Origin: Thiohalocapsa sp. PB-PSB1
Lineage (GTDB): Bacteria; Pseudomonadota; Gammaproteobacteria; Chromatiales; Chromatiaceae
Direction: 5' to 3'
Length of the DNA stretch: 64,000 bases
NCBI GenBank assembly: GCA_016745215.1
Contig: CP050890.1
Location: forward strand, 2,108,001 to 2,172,000
Numbering within the stretch: the stretch's first letter is position 1; each line of letters starts with the position of its first letter. Under the pieces are notes generated by a model. The model was not told where the DNA came from. It searched no databases and saw only the letters and a program-made list of their open reading frames with translations. The position numbers were made by a program, and so were the translations under genes. Positions 43,830 through 53,901 of this stretch are shown piece by piece.

Positions 43830-45105
43830 GGAAGCGAACGTTGGAGCATGCATGAGACCCCGCCATCCGATGGCCCAGCCAGCCCGTCAGCAGTATCAGA
43901 GCAGCGGATATGACCGCCGTGGGGAGTGGACCGGCGGTAAACTCGAGATGTTGACCCGCGAGTGCTAGGGACAACAGGGCCGCGGCCGCGACGCCAAGCG
44001 CGAGGCCGGCATTTTCCCAGCCTTTGCTCTCCATCGCTAGGGCCAGCGCGAGGCTCCATACAAGGCAGCCGCAGGCAGTGGTCGTCCAGATACCTTGTCT
44101 ATCCAACCCGGCCGTAAAGGTCCACAGTCCGGCGCCGAGGATCTGGGTGCTGCGCCTCCACGAAGCCGGCGAACAGCAATCGGCGCAGCCGACCGCCGAT
44201 CTCGTGCAGGTTCTCGGCCGCCAGGCCCAGGGCCGGCAACATCGCCGCCCAGGCGACCGCAACCAGGTACGGAGCGGCGATGACAAAGTGCTGCCCCAAT
44301 AATGTGCCGAGCGCTTCCCCGCTTAGTGTAGAGAATAGAGCAACGGCGATCAATGCCTGCACGAGGCTGAGATCAGGGCCATACTGCGCAGGAATAGCGC
44401 GTCTTTGTCCTCACCCTGGTCGGCGATTCTGCTCAGGACGGGCATGGCGGCCTTGGCCAAGGCAGAGGCTAGCATGCGCAATACCTGAAATACCTGGGTG
44501 CACAGAGCCGCTAGCCCCATGGTAGGCTGTCGAAATGTCCTGAGTTTTGATGCCAAACCGATTCCGGGTCTTGGATTGCATCATCGAACGCACTGGGGAA
44601 GCCTCATCGGTGTCGGGGTCGCTATCGGAATCGAATCCGCTCATCGATCAAAACAGCCAGCTCGATACCAATCCCTAATGTTGACCTCGACACCGATCCC
44701 GACACCGACTCAGTATCCATCAACCGGGAAGCGCTTGTTTTAGCGAGACTGCAGATTTCGACAGCCTAGCCCCAAGGTGTCAAGATCGTCCGAGAGTTGC
44801 CGGAACAGGATCACGGTTCCGGCCAACATAGCGTTGCGCAGTACAGGACTCAGTCTCACCATCAATCCTTGGCGCAGCAGTCCGATGGCTTCGACGTCGA
44901 TTCGCCAATCCAGGGTCAAGCGCCGGAAGCGCCTGTGCACGAGCAGCAGACCCGAGATGGCCTGCGCCGTCGAGACCGCACAGTGGGTCAGGGCCAGTCC
45001 GAGCAGGCCGCCGCCCGCGGTCAGCACCAGAACTCCCAGGACGATCTCCTGGGGCCGGAAGATCAGCTCCTGGCGCAACATGTAGGCGCAGCGCTCATGG
45101 ATTCG
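43830..45105 (-). pseudogene. Polysaccharide flippase (Wzx-like) remnant
   Basis: Hydrophobic segments in three frames make up the C-terminal half of a MATE/Wzx-type flippase: LGVLVLTAGGGLLGLALTHC, RLSPVLRNAMLAGTVILFRQ, LAALCTQVFQVLRMLASALA, AMPVLSRIADQ, LGTLLGQHFVIAAPYLVAVA and ALILLTGWLGHRMAG. The gene is split by a MITE-like element at 44523-44768 and has at least two more frame changes. The N-terminal half is missing and is replaced by unrelated scraps. The cluster therefore lacks a working flippase here; one may exist elsewhere. Confidence 0.8.
44523..44768. mobile_element. MITE-like repeat, copy 2 (246 bp) inside the flippase
   Basis: This is the inverted copy of 251-502, with the same TAGGCTGTCGAAAT termini. 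It is flanked by GCCCCATGG (44514-44522) and GCCCCAAGG (44769-44777), a nine-base target duplication with one change. Removing the element and one duplication restores the flippase segment ...DTLGLAALCTQ.... It carries no gene. Confidence 0.88.
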
Positions 45106-45914
45106 TTTCCTGGGTAAGGGATACCAGGACCTTGTCGGTGAAGTCGATGCGAGTCTCGCGCACGACCTCGACAGCATGCCTGAGGCGATTCGCCCGCTGT
45201 TCCAGCGCTTGGGATTCGGCCACAGCTATTTCGTAGCTCGAGACCAGGGTTGCGAAGTTGATGATTTGGCCGATATCTTGCGGAACTCGCTGGCCTTCAG
45301 CGTCGAGCTCGGAGCGGATGCGCTCGGAGGCCATGGCAAACGGCCTCAACGCGCGCAGCGTCTCAGGCGGCAGAGCGGGCGAGTCGGTGGTCCAACTGTC
45401 CGCTTCGGTTGGGAACGCGGTGCAGACCTCGGCGATTACCTGGAGTCCTGCGAGGGCGGGGGCATCGCAGCACCGATAGATGGCGACAGCGTCGGCGGCG
45501 CACGAGCGTACTCATCCTCAGCAACCTTGAGGTCGCTCTTGATCATCGTCTGGACGTCGGCCAACTTCTCGTACTGCTGGAGCTCGTTCAGCCTCGCATC
45601 GAGATCGCGACGGAGCCGGTCCGTGGCATGGGCTGCCGACAGACCGGACATGCGTCCGCGTGGTTGCCTCGTCCGAGATAGTCCAGGGCCTGGCGGAGCA
45701 GGCTCGCCGTGCCCATCGCGGTCGGCGTATCCGGGGCCGGGGTGTTGGCAACGGTCCGCTGGTGCTCTGCCTGCTTCTTCTTTTCTTCTGCGATGCGCTG
45801 TTTAGCGCGCCGACAGGCCTGTAGACTGGTGGCAGCCGAGACGATGCAGTTCGACGCTGTGCGCAGGGCCTTCACCGACCTTGAACATGGTGGTTGTCCA
45901 GGTGCTGCCCCCAT
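45106..45914 (-). pseudogene. Decayed coiled-coil/CPVC protein fragments
   Basis: Pieces in several frames read LLRQALDYLGRGNHADACPV followed by CRQPM (a CPVC zinc-hook-like motif), then TDRLRRDLDARLNELQQYEK, and VSSYEIAVAESQALEQRANR. The mixture of coiled coil and CxxC suggests an SMC/Rad50-like or other AAA ATPase remnant. The family is uncertain. It lies where the flippase N terminus should be. Confidence 0.45.
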
Positions 45915-46002
45915 GGAAGATGCCTCGGGCGTCTTCCATCGGGCCGGCCTCGATGGTCTTGCCGAGGCTCCATAGCATCAGCGATTTACGCTGTTCTCTG
46001 TG

Positions 46003-47088
46003 TCATTCATTATGGTCGAGCACACGATAGCCCTGTTCGGCGCACAACGCGTCACGCTCGGCCTCGTTAAGATCGTGGTGCATCATCTCGGTGACCAGTT
46101 CGTCGAAACCGATGCGTGGCTGCCAGCCGAGGTTTTCACGCGCCTTGGTCGCGTCGCCGAGCAGGGTTTCGACCTCTGTCGGCCTGAAATAGCGCGGGTC
46201 CACGGATACGATACAGGTGTCATCGGCAGCATTGAACCCTTGCTCCTCGACGCCCTTGCCTTGCCAGCGAATGTGAATATCGATTGCGCGCGCTGCGGCA
46301 TCGACAAAGTCGCGTACACAAAATTGCCTACCGGTTGCGATGACATAATCCTCGGGCTCGTCCTGCTGCAACATCAGCCATTGCATTGCAACATAATCCT
46401 TGGCGTGTCCCCAGTCGCGCTTGGCATCCAGATTGCCAAGATACAGGCGGTCTTGCAGGCCCAGTTTGATGCGTGCCAGGGCGCGGGTAATCTTGCGCGT
46501 GACGAAGGTCTCGCCGCGCAGCGGGCTCTCGTGGTTAAACAGAATGCCGTTGCAGGCGTAGATGCCATAGGCCTCGCGATAATTCACCGTGATCCAATAG
46601 GCATAGAGCTTAGCCGCGGCATAGGGTGAGCGCGGATAGAAGGGCGTGGTCTCGCGTTGCGGGGTTTCCCGCACTCTGCCGAACAGTTCCGATGTGGATG
46701 CCTGATAAAAGCGTGTCTTTTGCTCGAGCCCCAGGATGCGGATCGCTTCGAGGAGACGCAATGTGCCAAGAGCATCGGTGTTTGCCGTGTATTCCGGCTC
46801 TTCGAATGATACGGCAACATGACTTTGGGCAGCGAGATTGTAGACCTCGTCAGGCTGCACCTGTTGCAGTATCCGGATCAGGCTGGATGAGTCGGTCAGA
46901 TCCCCATGATGCAGTATGAAACGCTGATCGGGATCGTGCGGATCCTGATAGAGATGATCGATGCGATCGGTGTTGAACAACGAGCTGCGGCGTTTGATAC
47001 CGTGGACCTGGTAGCCTTTTTCCAGCAGCAACTCCGCAAGATAGGCGCCATCCTGGCCGGTGATGCCGGTAATCAATGCCTTTTTCAC
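46003..47088 (-). CDS. gmd: GDP-mannose 4,6-dehydratase
   Basis: This 361-residue short-chain dehydrogenase-fold enzyme has the NADP site (ALITGITGQDGAYLAELLL), the RRSSLFNTDRIDHLY signature, the YxxxK pair in YPRSPYAAAKLYAYW, and the NGILFNHESPLRGETFVTRK substrate loop. It makes GDP-4-keto-6-deoxymannose from GDP-mannose. With the fcl gene upstream it gives GDP-L-fucose for the surface polysaccharide. The enzyme appears complete. Confidence 0.97.
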   Translation of the reverse strand: MKKALITGITGQDGAYLAELLLEKGYQVHGIKRRSSLFNTDRIDHLYQDPHDPDQRFILHHGDLTDSSSLIRILQQVQPDEVYNLAAQSHVAVSFEEPEYTANTDALGTLRLLEAIRILGLEQKTRFYQASTSELFGRVRETPQRETTPFYPRSPYAAAKLYAYWITVNYREAYGIYACNGILFNHESPLRGETFVTRKITRALARIKLGLQDRLYLGNLDAKRDWGHAKDYVAMQWLMLQQDEPEDYVIATGRQFCVRDFVDAAARAIDIHIRWQGKGVEEQGFNAADDTCIVSVDPRYFRPTEVETLLGDATKARENLGWQPRIGFDELVTEMMHHDLNEAERDALCAEQGYRVLDHNE

Positions 47089-47146
47089 AATCGCCTCGGT
47101 GCTGGGATGATGGGGGTCGGCGCGGGATGTGTTCGCGTGATTGTGC

Positions 47147-48139
47147 TCAATCGCCTGAGTCTCGGCCGCGGAATTGGTTCTGGTTTGCCAGGAACCAGTC
47201 GTAGGTTTGCGCGAGTCCGTTCTGAAGATCGATGCGGGCGTGCCATCCGAGCCGGTTGATCAGCGAGACGTCGAGCAATTTACGCGGGGCGCCATCAGGT
47301 TGATTCGGATCAAAACAGATGCGTCCGCTGAAGCCGACTACCGCGGCGATCGTTCGCGCCAAACTGGCGATGCTGACATCCTCGCCGGTGCCGACATTGA
47401 TGTGCGACACGCGTGGGTCGATGCTTGTTGCGTACAGGGCGGGGTCCAATTCCATCAGGTGCAGACAAGCCTTGGCCAGGTCGTCCACATGCAGAAACTC
47501 GCGCCTTGGCTCGCCTGTTCCCCAGACTTGTACATCAGGCTTGCCAGCGACCTTGGCCTCGTGAAACTTTCGCATCAATGCCGGAATGACATGGCTGTCG
47601 ACGGGATGAAAGTTGTCTCCGGGGCCGTATAGGTTGGTGGGCATGACGCTGCGAAAATCGGTGTGGTATTGACGATTGTAGGACTCGCAGAGCTTGATGC
47701 CCGCGATCTTGGCAATGGCATAGGGCTCGTTAGTGGGTTCCAGCGGCCCGCCGAGCAGCGCTGACTCGGACATCGGTTGGCTGGCCAGACGCGGATAGAT
47801 GCAGGAGCTGCCGAGAAACAGCAGTCGTTCGACACCGGCGCGCCATGCGGCATGCATGACATTCGCCTCGATCATCAGGTTTTGATAAATAAAATCAGCC
47901 GGATAGCTGTCGTTGGCGTGGATGCCACCGACTTTGGCTGCGGCGAGGTAAACGCGCGATGGATGCTCGCGGCCGAGGAATTCGGTCACCGCGGCCTGCT
48001 CGAGCAAGTCGAGTTGCGCATGGCTTCTGGTCAGGATGCGCGTCCAGCCTGCCGCTGATAACGCGCGCACCAGCGCCGTTCCCACCATGCCCTGGTGGCC
48101 GGCAACATAGACGGTTTCGGTGCGCTTATCGGTGCTCAT
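47147..48139 (-). CDS. fcl: GDP-L-fucose synthase
   Basis: This 330-residue epimerase-reductase has the nucleotide site VYVAGHQGMVGTALVRALSA, the serine motif LFLGSSCIYPRLASQPMSES and the tyrosine-lysine pair in NEPYAIAKIAGIKLCESYN. It turns the Gmd product into GDP-L-fucose. It lies 58 bp before gmd on the same strand, so the two are cotranscribed. The presence of both genes indicates fucose or a related deoxysugar in the envelope polymer. Confidence 0.97.
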   Translation of the reverse strand: MSTDKRTETVYVAGHQGMVGTALVRALSAAGWTRILTRSHAQLDLLEQAAVTEFLGREHPSRVYLAAAKVGGIHANDSYPADFIYQNLMIEANVMHAAWRAGVERLLFLGSSCIYPRLASQPMSESALLGGPLEPTNEPYAIAKIAGIKLCESYNRQYHTDFRSVMPTNLYGPGDNFHPVDSHVIPALMRKFHEAKVAGKPDVQVWGTGEPRREFLHVDDLAKACLHLMELDPALYATSIDPRVSHINVGTGEDVSIASLARTIAAVVGFSGRICFDPNQPDGAPRKLLDVSLINRLGWHARIDLQNGLAQTYDWFLANQNQFRGRDSGD

Positions 48140-48804
48140 GCGGGTTTGGATTCGGGGGCTGGAGTGATCGGGATCTTAGGCGACTTTTGTCGAGAAGCCT
48201 GCCACCTGGTTTGTCTACCTGGTTTGTCTGCTCGTCCGCCATCGGCGTTGCGGCAATCCGTCCATAGAGCGACTATGGGCGGGTTGCCGCTGCGCGAAGG
48301 CGAACGAGAATCCGGCGCCAGCTGGTAGGCTGCTCTCCGGCAACCGCCTCAGGTGAAGGGGCGTCAACGCATCTCAAAGCAATGCTAATTGTAATCCAGA
48401 TTTCGTTGATGGAGGTTTTTTGTTGTTCAAATGACCAAGACGGCGACAGCGGCTGTGCGCGTTATCGAGCTTGCTTTTGACCGATCTTCCCGCCCGAGGA
48501 CTTCGCAACCCATTGATAATTGGTTTAAACCGCAATTCTGAATTTCACTTGGGTGGCTACGGCGAGTTCTTGTATCTGAGTAACTTATCGATTTTAAAAT
48601 GTAAAGCAATGCTGATCCGATGCATGGCTAATTAGCGTCTTGTTCCGCATGATGTTGCAAGAAACGAAGCGCATTTGCATGGCTATATAACGAGAAATTA
48701 TAGACCATGAAAGATCTTATATATCAGTATTTTATAGCAAAAAACGGGCAAAACTGCCAGGCAAAACCGGTTTTGACTCGGTACCGAGGAGTAGTTCGCC
48801 TCAG
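48140..48804. other. Gap with dispersed repeats and AT-rich stretch
   Basis: No gene is seen in 665 bp. Bases 48176-48240 repeat the segment at 31435-31500. Bases 48510-48545 resemble 14372-14406 (TTGATAATTGGTTTAAACC). The segment 48600-48770 is AT-rich and may hold the promoter of fcl-gmd on the minus strand. Confidence 0.5.
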
Positions 48805-49863
48805 CTAGCCGACCCGCCGCAGCAACAGCGTGGCGGCGCCGACAAACAATAACGGCGGCAACGCCGCGGCAAGCGCCGGATTCAGACCGTATAATAGCGC
48901 CAGATAGGCAAAGCTACGGCTGACCAGATAGAAAGCGATACCGATGACGATACCGGAGAACACCTGCATACCCAGACCGCTGCTGCGGGCAGAACCAAGC
49001 AGCACAGGGATCGAAACAAAGATCATCGCTAAGATCAAAAATGGATGGACCGCCTTGCTCCAAAACACGACCTCATAGCGCTCGGCGTCCTGACCGCTGC
49101 GATACATATAACGGATATAGCGCAGCAAGCCCCAGATGGGTAGTACCTGGGGTTCGGCAACGATGATCTCGAGCAGCTGCGGATTCAGCAACGACTTCCA
49201 TTCAGCTTCGTCCATGTGTTCGACATCAATGCCGGCCTCGGAGATATGACTGCGCTCGATTCCCTCCAGCACCCATAGCCCGTCGCGGTAGCTGGCGGAT
49301 TGAGCGTGCGTGGCGCGGAGCAGACGTGTACCCTGCACCTGAAAGATGGAAATATCTTTGAGCCAGGCGGTATGCTGCACCTCGCGGATATTGATAAAGG
49401 TATCGCCGTCACGCGCCCAGAAGCCGTTGCCGCTCAACTGGATGTCATTGCCCGTCTGCGCCGCCTGGCGCAGGGTCAACGCGCGCCTCTCTGCGGATGG
49501 CGCGATGCCCTCGCCGATTGCCATGGCTGCTGCGGCGAGCACCAGTCCGCCCAATAAGGCACCCAATATAATACGCGCGATGGAGACACCGGCGGCGCGC
49601 ATCGCCACCAGTTCCGAGCGTACCGCCAATTGACCGAGACCAACCAAAGCACCGATCAAGGTTGCAATCGGGAAGACTTGATAGGCATAGCGGGGCAGAC
49701 TCAGAGTCACGAACAGCAGTGCGTCACCGAAGCCATAGCCGCTGATGCCGACCTGATCCATTTCATCGGCGAGGATGAAAAACCCAAGCAATGGCAACAG
49801 CACGGCAAAGGTCAGTAATGTTCCGCCGATCACAGCACCGGCCAGATAGCGATCGATCAGCAT
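48805..49863 (-). CDS. lptG: LPS export permease LptG
   Basis: This 352-residue permease has the YjgP/YjgQ architecture: two N-terminal membrane helices (LLTFAVLLPLLGFFILADEM), a third and fourth (LGALLGGLVLAAAAMAIGEG), a large periplasmic beta-jellyroll at about 130-270, and two to three C-terminal helices (ILAMIFVSIPVLLGSARSSG). It works with LptF and LptB to pull LPS from the inner membrane. LptG rather than LptF is chosen from the RSELVAMRAAGVS motif and the overall match. The start MLIDRYL at 49863 is preferred to one nine codons upstream. It is divergent from pepA. lptF, usually its neighbour, is not adjacent. Confidence 0.88.
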   Translation of the reverse strand: MLIDRYLAGAVIGGTLLTFAVLLPLLGFFILADEMDQVGISGYGFGDALLFVTLSLPRYAYQVFPIATLIGALVGLGQLAVRSELVAMRAAGVSIARIILGALLGGLVLAAAAMAIGEGIAPSAERRALTLRQAAQTGNDIQLSGNGFWARDGDTFINIREVQHTAWLKDISIFQVQGTRLLRATHAQSASYRDGLWVLEGIERSHISEAGIDVEHMDEAEWKSLLNPQLLEIIVAEPQVLPIWGLLRYIRYMYRSGQDAERYEVVFWSKAVHPFLILAMIFVSIPVLLGSARSSGLGMQVFSGIVIGIAFYLVSRSFAYLALLYGLNPALAAALPPLLFVGAATLLLRRVG

Positions 49864-50100
49864 CTGGTTGCAGCCCGAGGCGATCGGCACAACTCCAAGC
49901 CATGCAGATCGCGGTTTATCTGACAGACCGAATCGGGCCGGGCGTGACGCATGGGGGCCGCCATTTCGGCACAGGCTTGGATTCCTGTAGACTCATGCGC
50001 TGGAAAATACAAGGCGCCAAATACAGCGCACCGCATCGCGGTGACACCCTGATACAGCACTGCAAACCATACCGAAATCAATAGCATCTCAGGAGTATCC

Positions 50101-51606
50101 ATGGAGTTTAAAATCAAGCATGGCGATCTCGCCAAAGCCAAGACCCCTTGTCTGATCCTCGGCGTCTATGCTAAGCCCAAGTTGTCCGGTCCCGCCGAGG
50201 TGATCGACAAGGCCAGCGGCGGTGCCCTGAGCGCTCTGCTGCAACGGGGTGACATGACCGGAAGCCGCGCAAGTTGCGTCGTGGCCTATGATCTGCCCGA
50301 TATCGCCGCCGAACGGATTCTGCTACTCGGCCTCGGAAAGCGCAAGGAACTGGACCGCAGCGGCTTCGACAAAGCGTTTGCCGCAGCGCTTGCGCGGCTA
50401 TCCGAGATCTCGGTCACAGATGCTTTGTTCGCTTTGCCCAAGCCTCCCAAGGACATGAATCTGTACAAACTGGTGCGCCAGACCGTAATGCAGGCCGCCC
50501 AGGCCAACTATCGTTACGAGCATACCAAGGAGCCGGCCAAGGACGCACCGCCGCAGTTGCAAAATCTGTCGATTTGGATCGCGAACAAGGACCAGGACGC
50601 GGTTGCGACCCGCGCCGCGACACATGGCAAAGCGATCGCCGATGGCATCGAGTTGACTCGCGATTTGGGTAACCTGCCCGGCAATATCTGCACGCCCAGC
50701 TATCTCGCGGAACAGGCGACAGCGCTCGGCGAACGCTACGCTGCGCTCAGCGTCGAGGTGCTCGAAGAAGCAGACATGGAGGAACTTGGCATGGGCGCAT
50801 TGCTGTCAGTGTCGCGCGGCAGCCGCGAGCCCGCCAAATTCATCATTATGCGCTACAGCTGCGCGCCGATATCACAGCAAGACAACAAACCCGTCGTACT
50901 GGTCGGCAAAGGTCTCACCTTCGACGCCGGCGGCATCTCCATCAAGCCCTCCGAGGCCATGGACGAAATGAAATACGACATGGCGGGAGGCGCCAGCGTA
51001 TTCGGCGCCATGGTTGCGGCCTGCGAATTGCAGTTGCCGATCGATCTGATCGGCGTTGTGCCCTCGTCGGAGAACCTGCCAGACGGCGCCGCGAATAAGC
51101 CTGGCGATATTGTCAAGAGCCTGTCCGGCCAAACCATCGAAATTCTCAACACTGACGCCGAGGGCCGGTTGATCCTGTGTGACGCATTGACCTATGTCGA
51201 ACGCTTCGACCCCGCCCTGGTGGTGGACATGGCGACCCTGACCGGTGCCTGCATCGTCGCATTGGGGCGGCACCCGTCCGGACTGTTCACCGCCGATGAC
51301 GAGCTGGCCACCGAAATCAGCGCGGCCGGCGAGGCCGCTGGCGATCGCGTCTGGCGGCTGCCGCTGTGGGACGACTATCAGCAGCAGCTCGATAGCAATT
51401 TCGCCGACATGGCCAACATCGGCGGGCGCGATGCCGGTGCCATCACCGCCGCTGCGTTCTTGTCGCGCTATGCGAAAAAATACCCCTGGGCACATTTGGA
51501 TATTGCCGGCACCGCCTGGCTCACCGGCAAACCCAAGGGCGCCACCGGCCGACCGGTAGCGCTGCTCAGCGAATTGCTGATCCGCCGCGCGGGCATCGAA
51601 ACCTGA
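50101..51606 (+). CDS. pepA: Leucyl aminopeptidase PepA
   Basis: This 501-residue M17 peptidase has an N-terminal macro-like domain and a C-terminal catalytic domain. The metal and catalytic residues lie in VGKGLTFDAGGISIKPSEAM (Lys, Asp), MKYDMAGGASV and NTDAEGRLILCDAL. It removes N-terminal residues from peptides as a hexamer. In enteric bacteria the protein also binds DNA. Its position, divergent from lptG and just before holC, is the classical gammaproteobacterial order. Confidence 0.97.
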   Translation: MEFKIKHGDLAKAKTPCLILGVYAKPKLSGPAEVIDKASGGALSALLQRGDMTGSRASCVVAYDLPDIAAERILLLGLGKRKELDRSGFDKAFAAALARLSEISVTDALFALPKPPKDMNLYKLVRQTVMQAAQANYRYEHTKEPAKDAPPQLQNLSIWIANKDQDAVATRAATHGKAIADGIELTRDLGNLPGNICTPSYLAEQATALGERYAALSVEVLEEADMEELGMGALLSVSRGSREPAKFIIMRYSCAPISQQDNKPVVLVGKGLTFDAGGISIKPSEAMDEMKYDMAGGASVFGAMVAACELQLPIDLIGVVPSSENLPDGAANKPGDIVKSLSGQTIEILNTDAEGRLILCDALTYVERFDPALVVDMATLTGACIVALGRHPSGLFTADDELATEISAAGEAAGDRVWRLPLWDDYQQQLDSNFADMANIGGRDAGAITAAAFLSRYAKKYPWAHLDIAGTAWLTGKPKGATGRPVALLSELLIRRAGIET

Positions 51607-51624
51607 GCCCCGAGCACACTGGCC

Positions 51625-52053
51625 ATGACTCGGATCGACTTCTACATGCTCAAGCGGGGTACGCGCGGCGATCGCTTGACCTATAGCTGCCGTCTGGCGG
51701 AGCACATCCACACAAACCACAAGCTCCGCATCCTGATCCACTGCCCGAACCCGCGCGAGGCACGCGATCTGGACCGACTGCTTTGGACCTATCGGGACGA
51801 GAGCTTTCTGCCGCATGGCCTGGTCGGCGAGACCGACCCGGAGCTGACACCCATACTGATCAGCGGTGACGGCCAGCCGGAAGACGAGCATCAGGTGCTG
51901 ATCAACCTTGGCACCGAGGTACCGACCTTTTTCGAGCGCTTCGAGCGTTTGTGCGAACCCCTGGACTTGCGTCCCGACATCCGCGATGCCGGGCGCAAAC
52001 GCTACATCTACTACCGAGACAACGGCTACCCACTGAAGTATCACGAGGTTTAG
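51625..52053 (+). CDS. holC: DNA polymerase III chi subunit HolC
   Basis: This 142-residue protein matches HolC: RIDFYMLKRGTRGDRLTYSC, LIHCPNPREARDLDRLLWTY, and LPHGLVGETDPELTPILI. It links the clamp loader to single-stranded DNA-binding protein. It lies 18 bp after pepA and is followed by an unusual gene where valS is often found. Confidence 0.95.
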   Translation: MTRIDFYMLKRGTRGDRLTYSCRLAEHIHTNHKLRILIHCPNPREARDLDRLLWTYRDESFLPHGLVGETDPELTPILISGDGQPEDEHQVLINLGTEVPTFFERFERLCEPLDLRPDIRDAGRKRYIYYRDNGYPLKYHEV

Positions 52054-52073
52054 CGCAACGCAACAAACGCGAA

Positions 52074-53198
52074 ATGGCAACAACAGAACTGGACAAGATT
52101 AAACAGCGTTGCGGTACTGCCTACAAGGCCGGGCATTACGCCGAATGTGCACGCCTGGCGGCGCAGGGAGCCGCCCTGGCGGAACGACTCGGAGATGCTG
52201 AATGGCGTGTCCGCATGCGAACCTGGGAGGGCGAGAGCCGCTGGCAGAACAAAGAGGTCGATGCGGCGGTGGCAGCCCTGACCGAAGCCGCTGACGATGC
52301 CTCGGGGGTCGACCCGCAGGACAGCTTTAATGCCGTTTCGACATTATTGAGCATCGCCGTTGAAAAGCGTCCGGCGGCCGAGGCACGGCAGCTGCTGGTG
52401 CGCGGACACAGGCTGTTGGAACGCGGCGGGCGCACCGCCTCACGGCACATGCTCGATCTGAACGAGGGCAACCTGGCCGCACGCCGTGGCGACTGGAACA
52501 CCGCCTTGGATCATTATCGTATTGCCTATGAGCGACAACGAGGCGATCGAGGCATGCCGCGCTTTACCGAGGCATCCTATCTAATCAAACTAGCCGAGGC
52601 CTATTTCATGCTCGGCGATGGTGCGGGGTTGCAGCAACAACGCGAGGCCATCAACAACGCCAAGATGGAAGTGGAAGGCGACCATTTGCGTGCCGAGCAA
52701 ATGCGGATGCTGTGCCACCGGGCTGGCCTCGAGGAACCGACGGGCGCCAAGACCGATGCCTGCGGAGCCGCACGCCGGCTGCTCCGCTGGCTGGAGGAAT
52801 TCGAGGGCTATCGCACTGACTATGCCCGCGACGCGCTGCTGGTACTCTTGCTCCATGGCGACTGGCTGTCGGTGGAGACCTGGATCGAGTATCCCGGCAT
52901 CGGCGATGATCCCTTCATCGCCGGCGATCTGCATTGGGCCAGAGCGCGTGCCGGCCTCGGCTTGCCCCTCCGCGATCCGGTCTGGCAGGCCGAATCCAGC
53001 CCGACCAGCGACAGCAGGATGGTCACCGATCACCAACGCGACAGGGTAACGGCCGAACTGGCAGCTGCGCGCGTTCACTACCAATCCAAGCGCGCCTGGG
53101 CAGCCGCCGAGGACGCGCGGTTGGAAACTGATTACTATATTCGTGTCATTGAGCAACGCCTGGGTTGGATCGCGGAGCTCGAGCATCGCTACCCTTGA
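52074..53198 (+). CDS. Helical TPR-like protein of unknown function
   Basis: This 374-residue, mostly helical protein has repeat-like helices rich in alanine, such as KQRCGTAYKAGHYAECARLA, AVAALTEAADDASGV and ADARQLL-like segments, and then RGDWNTALDHYRIAYERQRG. These resemble TPR units. There is no signal peptide or catalytic motif. It starts 20 bp after holC; an upstream extension overlaps holC and is not likely. It may be a scaffold or regulator. No function can be given. Confidence 0.65.
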   Translation: MATTELDKIKQRCGTAYKAGHYAECARLAAQGAALAERLGDAEWRVRMRTWEGESRWQNKEVDAAVAALTEAADDASGVDPQDSFNAVSTLLSIAVEKRPAAEARQLLVRGHRLLERGGRTASRHMLDLNEGNLAARRGDWNTALDHYRIAYERQRGDRGMPRFTEASYLIKLAEAYFMLGDGAGLQQQREAINNAKMEVEGDHLRAEQMRMLCHRAGLEEPTGAKTDACGAARRLLRWLEEFEGYRTDYARDALLVLLLHGDWLSVETWIEYPGIGDDPFIAGDLHWARARAGLGLPLRDPVWQAESSPTSDSRMVTDHQRDRVTAELAAARVHYQSKRAWAAAEDARLETDYYIRVIEQRLGWIAELEHRYP

Positions 53199-53334
53199 TC
53201 CCGCGCGGTTTAACCCTAATGTTTGGCCGTTCGAAAATACATAACCATGTAACGGTGTTTTTCACCCATTACCTCAGATCAACAGACTCCTCGTCGATCA
53301 ACCCTTCATAACCTAAAGTCAGGAAATTCCATCT

Positions 53335-53901
53335 ATGCAAGCCAAGATTCTTGTCCATACATTCGCAGCAGCTTTTGTCATCGGTACTGCAATACCCGGC
53401 ATCGCATCCGCGCAGCAGGAAGAAATGCCCATAGCGGGTGGTGGGATGAGTAGCGAGCTTTCCGGCAAAGTCATGGTTGTCAATACCGAAACTCGACTGA
53501 TGACCCTGAAAGACGCAGAGGGTAATTATCATGTGCTGCATGTACCGCCGGAAGTGACACGCCTGGATAAAATCAAGATCGGCGACGAGGTAAATATCAC
53601 CGAGTTCACCTCGGTACTGATCGGACTTGTACCGAAGGAGGATGCTGGGCCGATCGCCGCCGAAATGACCACCGAAATCGATCGTACTCCAGGCAAAAAA
53701 CCTGGAGGTACGATTACCGAGACACTGACCCTGTTTGGCGAAATCGTCAGTCTGAATAAATCCGCCGGCAAGATAACGATCAAAGGTCCAAATGAAACCA
53801 GAACCTTCGACGTGGAAGACCGCTCGCTTCTCGAAGATGTCAAGGTTGGCGATGGCGTTGTCGCTCGCTTCCAAAACGAGATCGTCGGTGAAGTAAAATG
53901 A
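53335..53901 (+). CDS. Periplasmic protein with two beta-rich repeats
   Basis: This 188-residue protein has a signal peptide (FAAAFVIGTAIPGIASA). The mature part has two similar beta-rich halves: GKVMVVNTETRLMTLKDAEG with VHLV-type strands to IKIGDEVNI, and GEIVSLNKSAGKITIKGPNE with VEDRSLLEDVKVGDGV. Each resembles an OB-like strand set of the DUF5666/copper-binding periplasmic type. I recognise no precise family. It stands alone with ACCTAAAGTCAGG before the ATG. Confidence 0.6.
   Translation: MQAKILVHTFAAAFVIGTAIPGIASAQQEEMPIAGGGMSSELSGKVMVVNTETRLMTLKDAEGNYHVLHVPPEVTRLDKIKIGDEVNITEFTSVLIGLVPKEDAGPIAAEMTTEIDRTPGKKPGGTITETLTLFGEIVSLNKSAGKITIKGPNETRTFDVEDRSLLEDVKVGDGVVARFQNEIVGEVK

Noticed and set aside
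51951..52073. Upstream start of the TPR-like gene inside holC
   Set aside because: The overlap is over 100 bp and a suitable ATG follows the holC stop.
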